The notes: generated by a model not told the origin, from the letters alone. A stretch of DNA of 64,000 bases from Dactylellina haptotyla (GCA_031310005.1 CM062379.1:7006001-7070000); one strand, 5' to 3'; positions 1-14,638 are shown, counted from the first letter of the stretch. Translations and numbers: made by a program.

Positions 1-1184
1 GGCTGCCACCTCTCCGGCACCCGGGCGGCATATAGCAGCGCGCCAACTAGATACGCCGCTCCCTCCGCCAGCAACCACTTCAAGCCAGACCTCCGCTCCG
101 ACTCAGCAATTCCATGCATGCTAATCCCATGGAGGATCGGAAACACAGCCGACAAACCCATGGCCACAAACATCGACGTCCGAAATGGCCGGTACTTTGG
201 TGTCCTAAAGTGTGGATGAATAGACACTGTCGCACACGCAATACCAATTGTACATATCTACCCAGACCACCCGTCAGCTTCATTCACATAGCCCAATCCA
301 TAGGAATATCAATAAGAAATCCATTGTACTCACCATAGTCCAATACCGATCCCTGATTACCGTCTCACAGATAAACCCGTAATAAACACTCGGGATGAAG
401 CTCCCCGTGATTAACCCCACGATACCGACATAATCCAGCACATTCCACCACCTCGCTGCTTCGTGACTATGATTGCTCACTGCATGATAGAACGCCGACA
501 TGCATAAACAGAATAAGCATCCGGCGAAAAAGCAGAGGAAGACATAGATATCTGACGACGATGCGGACGGGTATCTGGGTGACAGTGTCGTATAGAGAAC
601 CCAAGAAAACGATCCGAAGAAGATTGCGCCGAGGAGATGAGTCCAGATGTTGACAGACTCATTGTGCCAATACAGCAAGGACTTGAGTGACTTGAAGTAC
701 GAGGCAGTGGCTGGCCTATATCATCATTAGATTCCGTTTGCGCTATCAGGTGTCTTTGGTTCTAATTACCGATATCCAGATATAATGAAGTGGTTATCTC
801 TACAACCACCAGTTAGTCTCTCCTTCGACTAATTTGTGTTATAATTCCAGACGTAAAAATAAGAACCTTTGCCATTCCTCTATCCGCCATTTTCAAAAAT
901 ATCAGTAAACCTGCTCGTCTCAACATTTTTTGGAACCTCTTGTAACCTACGAAGCTCATCCCACATGCACGTCAACTTTTCGGTGACCTTCTCGACTACC
1001 TCCCGTGTGACCTGCATGCATTGGAATATACAGGGTTAGCTGGGTTGAATTCCGACATTGCGATTCAAGCACCTTTCCAAAGAATGCAACTGACCTCTGC
1101 GGTTTCGTGAACAACCTCACCAGCAGACAGGTGACGATGATGCGAAATCTTCTCGCCCTTCGGATTTCGTTGTCTCACTTCCAT
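1..1184 (-). CDS. PAQR/Izh-type (adiponectin receptor/hemolysin III family) membrane protein, 3' part cut by window edge
   Basis: Exons read as 1184-1095, 1011-911, 799-770, 715-334 and 257 to beyond position 1. The ATG at 1184 opens a frame that joins cleanly across four introns, one of which has a GACTAAC branch point next to its acceptor. Seen: an N-terminal helical lead of about 70 residues, then the PAQR entry DNHFIISGYRP, HNESVNIWTHLLGA, the SAFYHAVSNHS segment with the metal-site His, LDYVGI, and near the edge ARVPERW. The last conserved His pair lies outside the window. The family comprises seven-helix membrane proteins; yeast Izh members are linked to zinc and sterol homeostasis, and family enzymes are thought to be metal-dependent lipid hydrolases. 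The N-terminal extension resembles the Izh3 arrangement (inference). Family assignment is firm; substrate is unknown. Confidence 0.9.
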
Positions 1185-2870
1185 ACTGTCGTCTTGCGGG
1201 CTGGTGCGTTGTATATGCATATATAACAGGCGAATCGAATCTATATCGAATATATATAAAGACCGGATATAAGTCCACCGACGTACGAGTATTCGGAAGA
1301 CACACAGACAAAAGAGGAAAAAAAGAAGAACAATCTAGCGGGAGATAAGAGAAAAATATATACTCTCCCTTAAAGACAAATTCTCTCCCGCCAGTATCAA
1401 ATCCCCACAATCCCAAGATATCAAACGAAAATCACGTTCTTCCCCAGTAAGCTAATCTCCCCCAGACGGATGCCCAAAAAAGCATGTGCCTAGATCAACA
1501 AAAAAAAAAAGGCGAGAATAATTGAGTCCAAACGACCGGACCACGCAATTTCCAATCCCCCAACAAAACGCAATCAATCAGCATGCGAGATCGAAATAGG
1601 GATAAGGCACACGAGTTTGTTCCAAAAACTATCGGATACCTCGGGATGGCGACCGTACTTACCCAGCTAGGACTGGTCTTTTCGTCCGACCTGTTTTTAA
1701 GCTTCTGCTAGCATGGGCGCATCACACTAGCTTGGGAGCCTTTTTTTCCCACGTGCTTGAAAGCTCACAACTCTAAAGCTCAATCATAATAGCCCTTCTA
1801 TGATTTCAACAGTTTCAACTCGATATCACAAGGAAGGACGTCTACGGTACGTATTTTTAGTGTATCATATGAAATTCTACTCAACATTCTCATAAAATAA
1901 TATCATAATTCAGGGAAAACATGCATTGCCTCTTTAACTGAAGCAATCGGTAATCATGTTCTCCGCATTTTATATTTTTTTTCCAAGTTTCTTCGGAATA
2001 GTTTGGTACTAATAAGACAGCTATCCTAATACCTAGGCCGTATTCAGCCAGGCTGTACTAATAATCTATTATACATGAATATAATCCTTAATCGTGGATG
2101 TTTTTTGAGGCAGAAAAATACACTGCTCCTCCCAGATGGCGATGATACGGTAATGCAACTGACATGATAAGTAATGACGACGTCCAGGAACGAGAACTAC
2201 CACGAAATAGACGAAAATCACAGTAAAGGTCTTGGAAAAGATGCAATACCGACAGAAAGGGAAATTAGAGAGAAGGAAAAGGGAATAAGGAAAAAGAAAA
2301 CCAGCTACAGGAGTCTAATAACGGGCTATGCGAATGGAGGAGCAGGTTCCGTACAACGTTGATAAGTAAGATCGAAAAAAGACAAGAAAAACCCTCGATG
2401 CCTTGATGTCATTACAAGCAGGGACAAAGCAACAAAACCAAGAAGGAAGAAGATAATGGTGTACGATGTACAAGAGTAGAAGAGTAGAAGAAAGAAATTA
2501 AAGATAAAAAAACGCTGAACAAATGATGGAACTCTTTGGAGAACGAGTCACTGTGGTTTTTTGGAGTTTCGGAGTTTTTTTGTTTGGGTTCCAGTTATAA
2601 GGATTGAAGAATTGACAGGAAAGAGCGGTGAGAAGAGTCGAGAGAAAGATAGGAAGGGTGTGAAAAAAGGGTTGATAAAAGGTCGAGCAATCAAATATCC
2701 GAAATCTCCCGAAACGCCTGATAGTAGTGATAACAATCGTGAATGTCGTTAATGCTAAAAGAAAAAGAGAAAGGAGAAACACAGAGTAACCGTCTCCTTG
2801 AAATGCAAAATTCTTTTTTTGGTGACAAAATCAAAAACAAATGAAAAGAACGGTCTATGTCTATGAAGAT
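1185..2870. other. Intergenic, no gene seen
   Basis: AT-rich spacer between the PAQR gene start and the 3' end of the next minus-strand gene. It has short homopolymer runs (for example A-runs near 1500) and small open frames without domain features or splice continuity. It should contain the PAQR promoter and 5' leader. Confidence 0.6.
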
Positions 2871-4014
2871 CTAAACACGGGTCTTTCCAATTGCTGCACG
2901 ACGAGGACGAGCTGAGGCGAAGACGTCATCGTCGCGTGGGGTAACAGGGCTTGCACCTGCATTGACCTTAGTGCGCTTCTTTGCTGGCGTAGCTTCGGGC
3001 GTCGCGGGGCCGGTGTAAGACAACTTCCTCTTGACGGAGGATCGCTCGAAGGAGGATCCGACGCTCTCGAAAGAAGAAGTATGATCTCGTTGAATGGTTG
3101 CAGGAGGGGTGAGGAAAGAGGTATCAATTTCGACAGTAGAGCGAGCTCCACGACGAGGGGTCTTTGGTTTAGCGACAGCTTTGACAGGGGAAGAAGTAAC
3201 CAAGCTAGATGCAGAGGTGATGGTGGTCTCTTTTTCGGCTTCAAGGAAGCGAACGTTGCGAGTAGGAGGCTCCGGAGTCTCCTCACGCTCGGTTTCCTCA
3301 TCGTCAGTAGCGATGGGGTTATCCTGAGGGTCCGAAGGGATCGGATCAGCAACACGTGCTTTGGAAGGACGTGGGAAGTTTGCAAAGAGATTCTTGCGCG
3401 GCATAGGGCCGGAGAAGACTGGGGCTTCATCAAACTTCTTGAAATGCTTGCGTCCACGTCTATATATATCTGTTAACACATATTTCAATATAAAATTGGT
3501 TGTTTGATATTACTTACTGTGTGACCATCATTCCTTCATTGGTTGGAGGTTGAAATTCGACCACAGGGGCGGTCCTGCGACGCTTGGTTGCGTTGGAAGT
3601 CTTGAAGATGTCGTCCTCATCCTCACCGATTGGTCCTGGGATGCGGGCATTTGAATCTTCGAAGATGGTGATTTGGTTGTCGGCGCGTTGGTCGAGGGAA
3701 AATTTGGAGATCCTCGAAGCAGCTTTGGCAGACTGGCTGAGAGAAGCGGGAGTGTGAGGCATCCCCGACTTCTTCTTCATTGGTGTTTGAAGTCCTGCAC
3801 CAAAAGTACTTTTCGCAACGCTCTTATCCTTTCGAGTGGTCGGAGGAGGAGTGCTGCGATCATCACGCCCTGGGGTCGTTGGTTCGCCAGTGCCCTGTCG
3901 CGCGATTCTATTCGAGCGACGGGGCGCCTCGCGTGGTTGTTCGTACTTTGCAGGCCACAGGGGGGCATCGGGACAGTCCAGGACTGGAGATCGAGGGGGA
4001 GGAGTGGACGCCAT
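2871..4014 (-). CDS. Unrecognised protein rich in CDK-type phosphorylation sites (361 aa)
   Basis: Two exons: 4014-3518 and 3459-2871. The donor is GTAAGT and the acceptor TATATAG; the frame joins as ...MMVTQ/RGRKHF. Not recognised as a known family. Seen: the chain is basic, Ser/Pro/Thr-rich and mostly disordered. I count 14 Ser/Thr-Pro sites along its length, several matching the full CDK consensus with a following basic residue (TPMK, TPGR, SPVK, TPRR, TPAK). Patches of basic residues (KRRR, KKRTK) could act as nuclear localisation signals. The most ordered-looking segment is around the exon junction (HFKKFDEAPVFSGPMPRKNLF). This pattern suggests a nuclear, cell-cycle-regulated phosphoprotein, but that is inference. 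A securin- or Whi5-like role was considered and cannot be supported from motifs. The existence of the gene is well supported by the clean frame and splice. Confidence 0.8.
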
Positions 4015-6748
4015 GGTGCCGATTGGCCTGGCGGATATTCGACGTTCGGGGTCGAAATACGGGCAGGGATTCGTTAACAGAGTACAAATAAAAGATTGTC
4101 GGTGGAATCAGGGCGGCAGGGAGAGTTGGTGGGAAAGAAGAATGCAGTCGATGAAGACGGTGTTGGCGATGATGATGATGAAAAGAGAATAAAATAAAAT
4201 AATTTTTCGCGATGTCGCTCAGGTGATTGGTGGGCACGTCAGGCAAGGCTGGGAGAGGGTTCCAACTCGGTGCGAGAACGTCTGGATGTCTTGGGGTGGC
4301 GGCCAAAGGCGTCTACGAATGGTGGAACACCGCTGTCGTGATGAGAAGGGCCGACGTCTGGGCGACAGGTTGCAAGCGAATGCCCCTTTCTTCACACAAA
4401 CAGACGGGTGAAAAGGATTGGGAATAGGAGAGCAAAAGGGGTCTAAAGAGCAGCCGGGTGTATACTCTGTCACTATGAGACTGTCTATCGGAAGTCCGGT
4501 GAAGCCAAACGGGGGAGGTTCTAGAAGATCAGTATCGAGGTAGCAGCAGCAGCGTCGAGAGGGGGATGGGAGAGGAGCTGGGAGGTGGGCGTGGCCAGCA
4601 GGCAGCGTTTGCGATGGGCGGACGGACGTTGTTGTTGTTGGGGGAAGTGTTGTCGGGGAGGTGGTTGCTGTTGCTGTTGCTGTTTACATTTCCTGGCCCA
4701 GAAAGGAAACAATCAAAACAAAAAGCGTGTGGCTGGGAGGACAACACATCCCCTCTCCCCCCCTTCCAGCCATTTCTTTTGTGTGGCCGCTGTCCGATTG
4801 GCTTCGCAGCCAGCCCCAGTCTGGTGCTGCGTCGTTAGCTAGCCAGCTGTCAAGCTGATACCTGGCATGATGGCGAGATGGCCCGCCGTTGTTTCCCGAA
4901 GAGATTCGCTTTCCTAAAACAATTCCAAAACCGTGGAGCAGCGCCTTTCCTTCATTTTACCATGGTTCGAGCCTGTGATCTCGTGCATCGAAATCTGAAC
5001 ACTTATGCCTCTCGCGATGTGACGGAGGCATTCAGATGCATTGTCCTTTCCCGCTAGTCCACTCAGCTGATAGGATCACATTCTCTTTTCTACCCGAGTC
5101 CGCCTCTGTTAGCTCACAGTTTGCCAATATAAACATCCGCAAAAGAATAGCAAGTAGCGAAGAAATGGTTATACCGAGTTTTCCTTCCTAATTCTTCGAT
5201 CCGTAGAACACTGTGATCCACTAGCCATGTGAGCTGGTGATATATTCTGGACCGTGCACATAGCGCTATTCAGTAGTAGGAGCCGATCAATCATGAGGGA
5301 TCACATATGCATATCGCATGCAAATACTGAATCTACTGTATATTTCGTCGTCTGGTTGTCGAGGCTATTTCGTCGTCACTTTTCGGCGTGTTGATATGCA
5401 TGTGAACTATTGCAGCGCCCGGGCAGTAACTAAAATCCATATTAGATTTTTTTCATTTAGAAAATAAATAGAGATGCATATGCTTTGGTAATTCTCTTAC
5501 ACGGAAAACCATCTGTAGAAGCTGCGTCGCCGTTGGAAGCGCTTGCGACTTTGTGTCTTGGTTTGAAGACGATTATGTGGGCCATGTTGTACTGGGACTT
5601 GGCTAGCTGAAACTACACCACTTGGTGTTTATCTCAGAAGCGAAATATGACAAGTGATTCCGATATCTTATGATACCCGTGATCCTAGGAGACTGGTTCG
5701 CATTCACGAGTTCGGTGATGTGAGCGTCGAAGAGTCGTCATTGTAGTGTCTACGAGTCCCCTTTCAGTTAGTATTGTTCCAACGATAGGTTGCTACTTGA
5801 TCAATTGATCAGACGGCTAGTATACCTTGGAAGTTCGAGGCCAAATCTCAGCCAGGCTAGAGATACCACTATCTAGAAGACTGAATTGCCCACTGCAGAA
5901 TATTTGAAAATAGACAGTCGTGCGTAACATCGGTTGCGAAGCTGGAGGACCTGTTCGTTGATTGAGACTCGGAGGTTGGGGAAGGTGAAGGTTAAGAAGG
6001 GGTAACGTGCCCGTCTAATTTTACGCGTTTGGCACACGATTTGCTTCTGGAAAGTCTTGGCAATGCGTTGCCACTGACCGACGGCGTTGGAAGTCCGTTA
6101 TGTGCACTTGGTGATGTCGACACATTGGCTCGTAGCATGTCGGCAAGATCGAGAACCACTCAGGATACATAGATCTATGGATGGGGAAGAGAAATTAGAA
6201 GGGAATTTTTTGGCTTATATGCTCCCATGTCCCAATTTGCTCGGATTGTGGGTAGGAAATCTATGTAGACGATATTGGTCGATTGATGGTTTAGCCCTTC
6301 CTTTGTGATATAGAGCGCAATGTCCACCCACCTCGCTACAATATGTTCTTGTAACCAACTGTGACTGTTAACTTTATGTATACCTAATCGAATACAAAAT
6401 CAGATACGAAGTCGTCTAAGCCATATGTCCGTGCTAGCTGTGGCTCAGAACCGCCTCAATCTATGGCTGGTATATATACAAAGTCCTCTGCGTTGCGAGA
6501 CGTTGGGTTTTGAAGCTCGCAACCAAGCTCCATCCCCAGCAGCGCCCACCAATCACATTATCACTAGAGTTTCGAACTTCAAGAGCATACAATGATGGAG
6601 GGACTAGTCCGTCTCTAAGCACCCCGCCACTTTTTGCAACCCCGATGATGGAAGAACCGTTATCGCCATCTTATAACCTCCCACATCTATATCACTCCCA
6701 TCGTCGCTACGACCCACATCCCTGAGAAACCCCCCCGCGCGCACAACA
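4015..6748. other. Intergenic, no gene seen; simple repeats at 4626-4684
   Basis: A 2.7 kb spacer between divergent genes. Near 4626-4640 there is a GTT triplet run and near 4664-4684 a GTTGCT hexamer run. These create Gln/Leu-rich spurious open frames on both strands. The rest shows no convincing coding signal. The part nearest 4014 is the leader of the CDK-site protein and the part before 6749 is the DUO1 promoter. Confidence 0.6.
4626..4684. repeat. Trinucleotide/hexanucleotide microsatellite
   Basis: A short run of GTT units is followed after about 25 bases by GTTGCT units. It lies in an intergenic promoter-side region, so it is not translated in any supported gene. Confidence 0.7.
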
Positions 6749-7638
6749 ATGGACGCCGACGACTCCTTCACACGTGAGCTCGAAGAGTCGTCGCTCATGC
6801 CCGTCGATGGTCATGTCGACGACCAAGATATGCTCGATCTGGACCTAGATCTCGACAATCCGCAGGTCAAACTGGAAGAAGGCGCGGATCAACCCCAGCA
6901 GTCGAACAACCGCTTCGTATCGTCTGTGGCGGACGATGAGGCCCGCGAGGCGAACTTACGCGCTGAATTGGAGTCCGTGAGACGGGTCAACAAGTTGATT
7001 CTTGCCGTGAATAAGAGCTTGCAGGATGCGATGCAAAACATGGGGGTATGTAGTATACACCCATTTAAAGATTGTGATACACTGTGTACTAACACCTTGG
7101 AATCTAGACAGTCAATACTGCTGTAGATAATGCCAACTTTTTACTCGACAAGTACACGCAAATTCTATCACAATCGACGCATACGTCTCGGATCATACTT
7201 AACGGCCACTGGCAGGGATCTACGAACGATATCGCCGAGATGGAAAACGAGGCGCAAAATCAAGCCCTCGAAGCCGAGCGGAGAAGAGAGGAAGAAGAAG
7301 CTGCTGCTGCCGCAAGGGAGCGAGAGGCTCGGGCGAGGGAGGCCGCTGCAGCGGCACAAGCGGCGGCAGGGAAGAATCCCTCTGGGCGTCGTGGTATGGG
7401 CACTGGTAGGAAGACACCGAGTAGTAGGAGTGCTAGTGCGAGTGGGGCGTACAGCAGCGGGTACGGTAAACCATCAGCACCACCGACTAGAGGTTCCGCA
7501 TCTTCTTCTGGTACGCCCTCTTCTTCGAGAGGCCTATCCCGAGGGTCAGGACTGGCGAGATACGCAGGAAGGGGAGCACCAGGAGTGGGTAGAGGTGGCA
7601 CCATAGGAGGATCTAGCAGGGGAGGAAGGGGAGCATAG
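6749..7638 (+). CDS. DUO1: DASH complex subunit Duo1 (275 aa)
   Basis: Exons 6749-7045 and 7108-7638; the intron has a GTATGT donor, an ACTAAC branch point and a CTAG acceptor, and the splice joins ...DAMQNMG to TVNTAVDNANFLL. Seen: an acidic N-terminus (LDLDLDLD), then the conserved Duo1 helical core from about residue 60 to 150 including NKLILAVNKSLQ, LLDKYTQILSQ and the ILNGHWQGSTND stretch typical of the family. A charged Glu/Arg/Ala helix and a Gly/Ser/Arg-rich disordered tail ending in RGGRGA follow. Duo1 is part of the fungal DASH/Dam1 ring that couples kinetochores to spindle microtubules in mitosis. Complex subunits are not clustered here. Identification is confident from the core block. 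Confidence 0.92.
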
Positions 7639-7926
7639 AAGTACCTATACAACATTGTACAGAAAATCGTCCGTGACGATGTCTCTCTGTTTGTTCATTC
7701 ACATTTTGTAGCATTAATCATGCACTCTCTCATTTAATACACTAGGGACGGGCTTTGGAGTTATTGGGTATCGGTATTTAATTATGTTACGCAAATGCTT
7801 AAGGCCTCTTACACATATCCGGAAATGTCTGAGCGATGTTATAAAATAACGCCTAGTAAACGCCTCCGGCCCCGCCGTGGTAATGAAACGTACGCTCCTT
7901 GGAAAACATCACGAACACCTACCTTA

Positions 7927-9122
7927 TCAGCCCCATTGAGTCCAATTCTCACCACTTTTGTTCTCTTCTTTCCTCGGAGTTGCCCATCTACTCGCTGAAA
8001 GTCCACCTGCAGTCTTTGGTTTAGCTGGGAGCTCGACTGTAACTTCTTTCTTAACGTCCTTCGTTATCTCCTTTTTCACCTCCTTCGTGGCCGTCTCTTT
8101 CTTCTCGCTCTCCTTTTTAGTAGCTAAAGCTCTTGCCCCTCCCATGGGCCGTCTCTTGATAACCACCTTCCCGGCCTCCTCCTCCCATGCGATCCCAAAT
8201 TCTTCCCTCAACACCTCCCACTCCCTCTCCGTGCACACTTCCAAGAACCCTACATCCACCGAAAGATATGCACTTCCGACACACTTCAACGCATGTTTCC
8301 TCACATCCTTCACCGCCCGATCCATAATCTTACTCTTGTACCCATCGACGAGCTTCTTCGTACTCCAAAACAGCCAGTAATCGCCGGTCACCAGCGCTCT
8401 CACCGCGGTCTCCACCCTGCGATCTCTCAATTTGAACCTCTGCTTGATCTCATACGCATCATGGTAGGAATTCGTCGAGCACGCGAGGTGGAGCATGAGA
8501 TAGCCCGCCAACTCGTTAGTTTCCGGATTCGACAGCGGATTATGGTTGTGCAGGACGTAGAGGAGATGTCTGATGGAGGGGAAGTACGATTCCGGATGCG
8601 ACATGAGGATCGCAGCACGGGTGATGAACAGGTATGCGGATTTGGCAAAGTCGTCCATGCGATTGGAGGCGAGGAGGCCCTCGCGCAGTTTCCGCATGTC
8701 CATGAGGATGTTTTGGAGGATGGTTGTGTCCGGTGGGAGGGAGGGGGCGGTGGACGAGGTGGGGGATGGGGTGAATGTGTTATTCGAGGCGATGGATAGG
8801 GCGGCCAGTTGCTCGTCGAGCGCGGGGACGGAAGGGTAGGAGCCGATGTGGGTGAGGTAGCGGGTCTGGATGGAGTGGAAGAAGTTCTCTTGGGTTTTGT
8901 AGTCGGCTAACCTGGAGACCGGACAGTCAGCAGGCGGGTAGGTAGAGAGATAGAGGCTGAGAATAAGCTAGGAGCTGGCTACCTGTTGTCTCCCTTGGAG
9001 GCGAGGCCGTATTCGACGGGTTTGGAAGCCGTACTCTTATTCCAGTCCTTGGTCGAGCGGGTCATCCCCATCTGGCTGATCGAAGCCGAGGAGGTCGGCG
9101 TCTGCGCCTGCCGCTTGAACAT
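7927..9122 (-). CDS. CSN8/PSMD8/eIF3k-like (PCI-type) domain protein (374 aa)
   Basis: Exons 9122-8983 and 8911-7927, joined as ...KGDN-R-LADYKTQ. Seen: a short polar N-terminus, a helical region from about residue 110 to 250 (SAYLFITRAAILMSHPESYFPSIRHLL in pieces, then ELAGYLMLHLA) and a winged-helix-like end (FLEVCTEREWEVLREEF). A Lys/Glu-rich disordered tail ends at the stop. The order of helices plus terminal winged helix fits the CSN8/PSMD8/eIF3k (PF10075) architecture found in COP9 signalosome, proteasome lid and eIF3 subunits, and in Sac3/Thp3-like mRNA factors. Which complex it joins cannot be told from sequence alone; the charged C-terminal tail is unusual for eIF3k itself. It is convergent with DUO1 (288-bp gap) and divergent from DPM1 across 468 bp. 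Confidence 0.65.
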
Positions 9123-10746
<1,624 letters not shown>

Positions 10747-11629
10747 CCAGTCACAAACACAATCCTAGTTCCTTATCGTCGTGCCTCTCTGCAACAAAGC
10801 TCAGCCGCACTAGGGTGTGCATAATTCATTTCCAGAAACAAGCTTTTGGTTCCACTTTTGCTCACAACTTTTTCCTACCCCATCGGCGCTTGTACTACAT
10901 GTAGAATGAAGCTGCGCTCCTTTCTAATATTCCGCGTATTTTAAGTTTCGGGTCAGGCTGCTCTTGTGATTTGACGGGTGCGCCGTCCGACGATGTGATA
11001 CGTTAATCCACACATGTGGATGCTCAGCCCTGCAAGAATTCTGCTGCGTGATAAATGAAGTTGGTTGTACACGGGGCTATTAAATAAAAGCAATGAAAGT
11101 GTGCTGGTTGAGAGGAATATAAAAGGCTTCAAACATGCAGCCCTTCGCACTCGGAGTCGCACTCGGGGATGCATATCACCAAGTTGTCTTTCTTGTGATT
11201 GAATGAGTTGAGCCCTACGGGGCGAAAAGAGAGCGAAAACTGGTGAAAATCAGCCAGCCGTGTCGGAGGTCTAACCATTCCCAGCCACGGCCAAACCGAC
11301 TCTAGCGCTGTTGTCAACGTGTTGTACGAATTCATTTTCATTAGATAAATAGTCCCTGAAATAGTGCTGACGCGCTGTTGCCAACCGTTTTCAGGATTCA
11401 GAAAATCAGCCCACCGGAGAACGCTAAATATTCTTTCTTTCTCGTGTTCGATCCTTATAAATAGGAAGTGTGTTTTCTTTATATCATAGATCTTAAGAGA
11501 TCCCATCTGTTTTATAGATCGTAAGGCTCTATAGTCTGCGAGATCGATAATCCCACCAATTGCTGGGGTCTAGGATCACATCATCGCCCTTGCCATAACG
11601 TTTTCGCTAAAGCGTCTGTTTGTACGACA
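10747..11629. other. Intergenic, no gene seen
   Basis: 3' flank of DPM1 and promoter of the ABCG gene. A 125-codon minus-strand frame at 11129-11506 has no recognisable features and was not accepted. Confidence 0.55.
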
Positions 11630-13867
11630 ATGGACGAAACAATGTCTAAATCCCAGAATGGGCAACTCTCAGACATTGAAGCTTTACCGGATGCTCATCT
11701 GCTGAACGAGACCGTTCAAACAGTCTCGTTCGAAGCTCTGTCCGTCTCCGTCTCCGTAAAGGGGGCAAAGGAAGACAAGCGAATTATTGACAATGTCAGC
11801 GGAGTGATTCGGGCTGGTACGTTTATGGTTTATTCGGGTGGAAACTTATCTGTAATTCATTAGAACCCGACCGACTGACACGGTTTTGTCGTGAATTTTT
11901 GTAGGAGAAATGGTGGCCCTTATGGGACCCAGTGGATGCGGCAAGACGACTTTACTCAACCTTCTCGCGAGAAGGACGAACAACGGCGTCACTACTGAAG
12001 GGAAAATATACGTCAATGGCGGCGAGATTTCTGGCGGAACGTTCCGCAAGATTAGCAGCTACGTCGAACAGGAAGATCACCTTATTGGTAGTTTGACCTG
12101 CAGGGAGACTCTCGACTTTTCTGCCAAATTGGCTTTGTCAAAGTATGTCTTCCATGATGCAAAACCGTTCGCGAATAAGTCCTGGATACTAACATTGTAT
12201 ATCATAAAGCTCGATCACGAGCGCTGAGAGGAGACGGAGAATAGACGCTCTCCTTTCATCCTTTGGATTGGTTTCGAACCAGGCAACCCTTGTCGGAACA
12301 CCGATCCGTCGAGGTCTTAGTGGTGGACAAAAGAGACGACTTGGTGTCGCCAGTTCGTTGATTACTTGCCCTAAAGTTTTGTTCCTCGATGAACCGACTA
12401 GCGGTTTGGACTCCGCTGCTAGTTACGAGGTCATTTCGTACCTGAAGAATGTCTGCAAGCAAAACAACGTGAGTTATCATTCGGATATCGAGGACTTGCC
12501 CATAATTATTTTCTCTAACATCCATTTGCAAATAGCTTATCGTCATCTGTTCCATCCATCAACCGTCGACATCAACATTCAACCTCTTCGATACCCTTTA
12601 CCTCCTATCCCGAGGAAAGCTATGCTATGCCGGCCCACTCACAGAAACTAGTTCCTACTTCTCCACACTCGGCTATGAGATCCCACACTTCTACAATCCA
12701 GCTGAGTACCTTCTCGATCTCATCAATGTCGATTTCGCCCAAGACAAGACGGCCGCCGAAGACCAGCTCCAGAAGATCCAGACATCCTGGCAGTCATCAG
12801 GCAACCTAAAGCAGATTTCGGAGAAGATTGCCACTTGTCAAGAAGAGAAAAAAGAAGTGGTTCTAGAAGCACAGAGGACCCGAAGTATGATGCTGCTACC
12901 GTTCATCCTCTTGCACCGCAGCTTCGTGAAGAGTTATCGTGACGTCTTTGCCTACGGTGTTCGTATTGCCATGTATCTTGGTCTCGCGATCATGATGGGA
13001 ACTGTGTGGCTCAGACTGTCGACACACCAAGACTCCATCCAGCCATTCGTCAATGCAATTGTAAGCAGTCCGTTGTTCCCAACTACATTACATTCAGGAC
13101 CAAACTAACCAACCGGATGGTCTTAGTTCTTCGGATCCGCCTTCATGTCCTTCATGGCTGTCGCGTACGTCCCCGCATTTTTGGAAGACCGAGCGAGTTA
13201 TGTCAAAGAACGAAACAATGGTCTCTACGGCCCCGCCGCATTCATTATCGCCAACTTCCTCATCGGAATACCATACCTCTGTAAGATCTCCCATACCAGC
13301 CAAGCGAACCTTTAGGAAGACCTATGTCATACTAACAAGAACATAGTCTTGATCGCTCTGCTCTTCTCCATCGTCTCATACTGGCTATCCAACTTCTACC
13401 CCTCCGGTGAAGCCTTCATGTACTGGGTCATGTGGCTCTTCCTCGATCTCCTCGCCGCCGAGGGTCTCGTGGTGCTCATGTCCTCCCTCTTCCCGATCTT
13501 TGTCGTCGCTCTAGCGCTCACTGCCTTCATGAACGGCCTGTGGATGTCCGTCGGCGGCTTCCTTGTTAGCCCTCGCGTGCTCAACGTCTTCTGGAAATAC
13601 TGGGCGCGGTATATCGACTACCAGGCTTACGTGTTCCAGGGCATGATGGTCAACGAGTTCTCGAGGAGGAACTACCAGTGTGGAGAGGGCTGTCATTGCA
13701 TGTACGCCACTCCATTGGAAGACCAGTGCATGATTGATGGGAATGGCGTGTTGGAGGTTTACGGATACAAGACTGGGAAGAATGGAGAATGGGCTGGGAT
13801 TTTGGTTGCGATTATTTTCGCGTATAGGCTTTTGGCATGGTTTGTTCTGTGGATCAAGAAGACTTGA
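11630..13867 (+). CDS. ABCG (WHITE-type) half-transporter (627 aa)
   Basis: Exons 11630-11816, 11905-12142, 12210-12468, 12536-13060, 13127-13280 and 13347-13867; all joins keep frame. Seen in order: an N-terminal nucleotide-binding domain with Walker [10 protein letters not shown] (near residue 70), the [17 protein letters not shown]-loop region, signature LSGGQKRR, Walker [13 protein letters not shown] and H-loop ICSIHQPS. A linker follows, then about six membrane segments (for example the [25 protein letters not shown] and [10 protein letters not shown] stretches), a Cys-bearing loop before the last helix (CGEGCHC) and a short KKT end. NBD-then-TMD order in one half marks subfamily G. Such proteins dimerise and export lipids, sterols or drugs; the cargo here is unknown. 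No biosynthetic genes sit beside it. Confidence 0.93.
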
Positions 13868-14638
13868 GAGAAGATAGCCTCTCTTATTATTCTCGCTTGC
13901 AAGTGGGTTGTCAGCGGTTCTGGTGGTTTCAAAATTTAATGACTTCTTGTTGAAAAAATAATATGGTATAAACTTATAATAATGTCTGTGTATTTCGAAA
14001 ATGGCTGGAGAAAGTATCTAGTCTGCGTTACAAAATATCGCAATATATGTTAGAATTAATGAAATGAAACGAAAATACATTTTTCCAACCTTTTATTGAC
14101 TCAGGTTCTAGAATATATTGTACCGGGTAACCCCTTAAAAAGTCATTCGAGATTCGAATGTTCCGAGGAATGTTAACCTGGGCCATGAACTGGTACCTGT
14201 TGGACATGGCGTTGCCATATCTTACCACATTCCGTGATCGAATTTTTGTGTTGCCGGAGCATGCACCAGGCACCTGCAGGCCAGGTACGGCTGGCCAGCC
14301 TCGACTTCTTCGCCACATGCAATATGTGTAGGCGCAGGTGTGAAGATAGCCTTAGTATATAAAACGAGCATTCAGCCAGAGTAAATCAGTATCTTCCCAG
14401 TATCAATATTGCGGACTCAAATCTAACGAACTTTACGAACCCCAAAAATTCCACTTTTCTCTTATATAGCTTATGAGCATTACGATATTACGAAATAGAT
14501 TTCTCTGTTCTAAGCGTTTCTGAACTATCTAAATAATCTTCTACAAAAAACCCCGGAGATTGCGATTACAGATACTGCGATATCATTATTACTTATTATA
14601 CCCAAAACCTACGAATCAAGATCCTATAGTTAGGCGCA
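13868..14638. other. Intergenic, no gene seen
   Basis: AT-rich spacer. Small frames on both strands lack features. It contains the promoter of the secreted Thr-rich protein gene. Confidence 0.55.

Noticed and set aside
2861-3457. Alternative minus-strand frame overlapping the CDK-site protein
   Set aside because: A shadow of the real frame; its Ser/Leu/Arg-rich composition is the usual frame-shifted image of a Pro/Ser/Lys-rich protein.
11129-11506. 125-codon minus-strand frame upstream of the ABCG gene
   Set aside because: No homology signal or features; overlaps the expected ABCG promoter.
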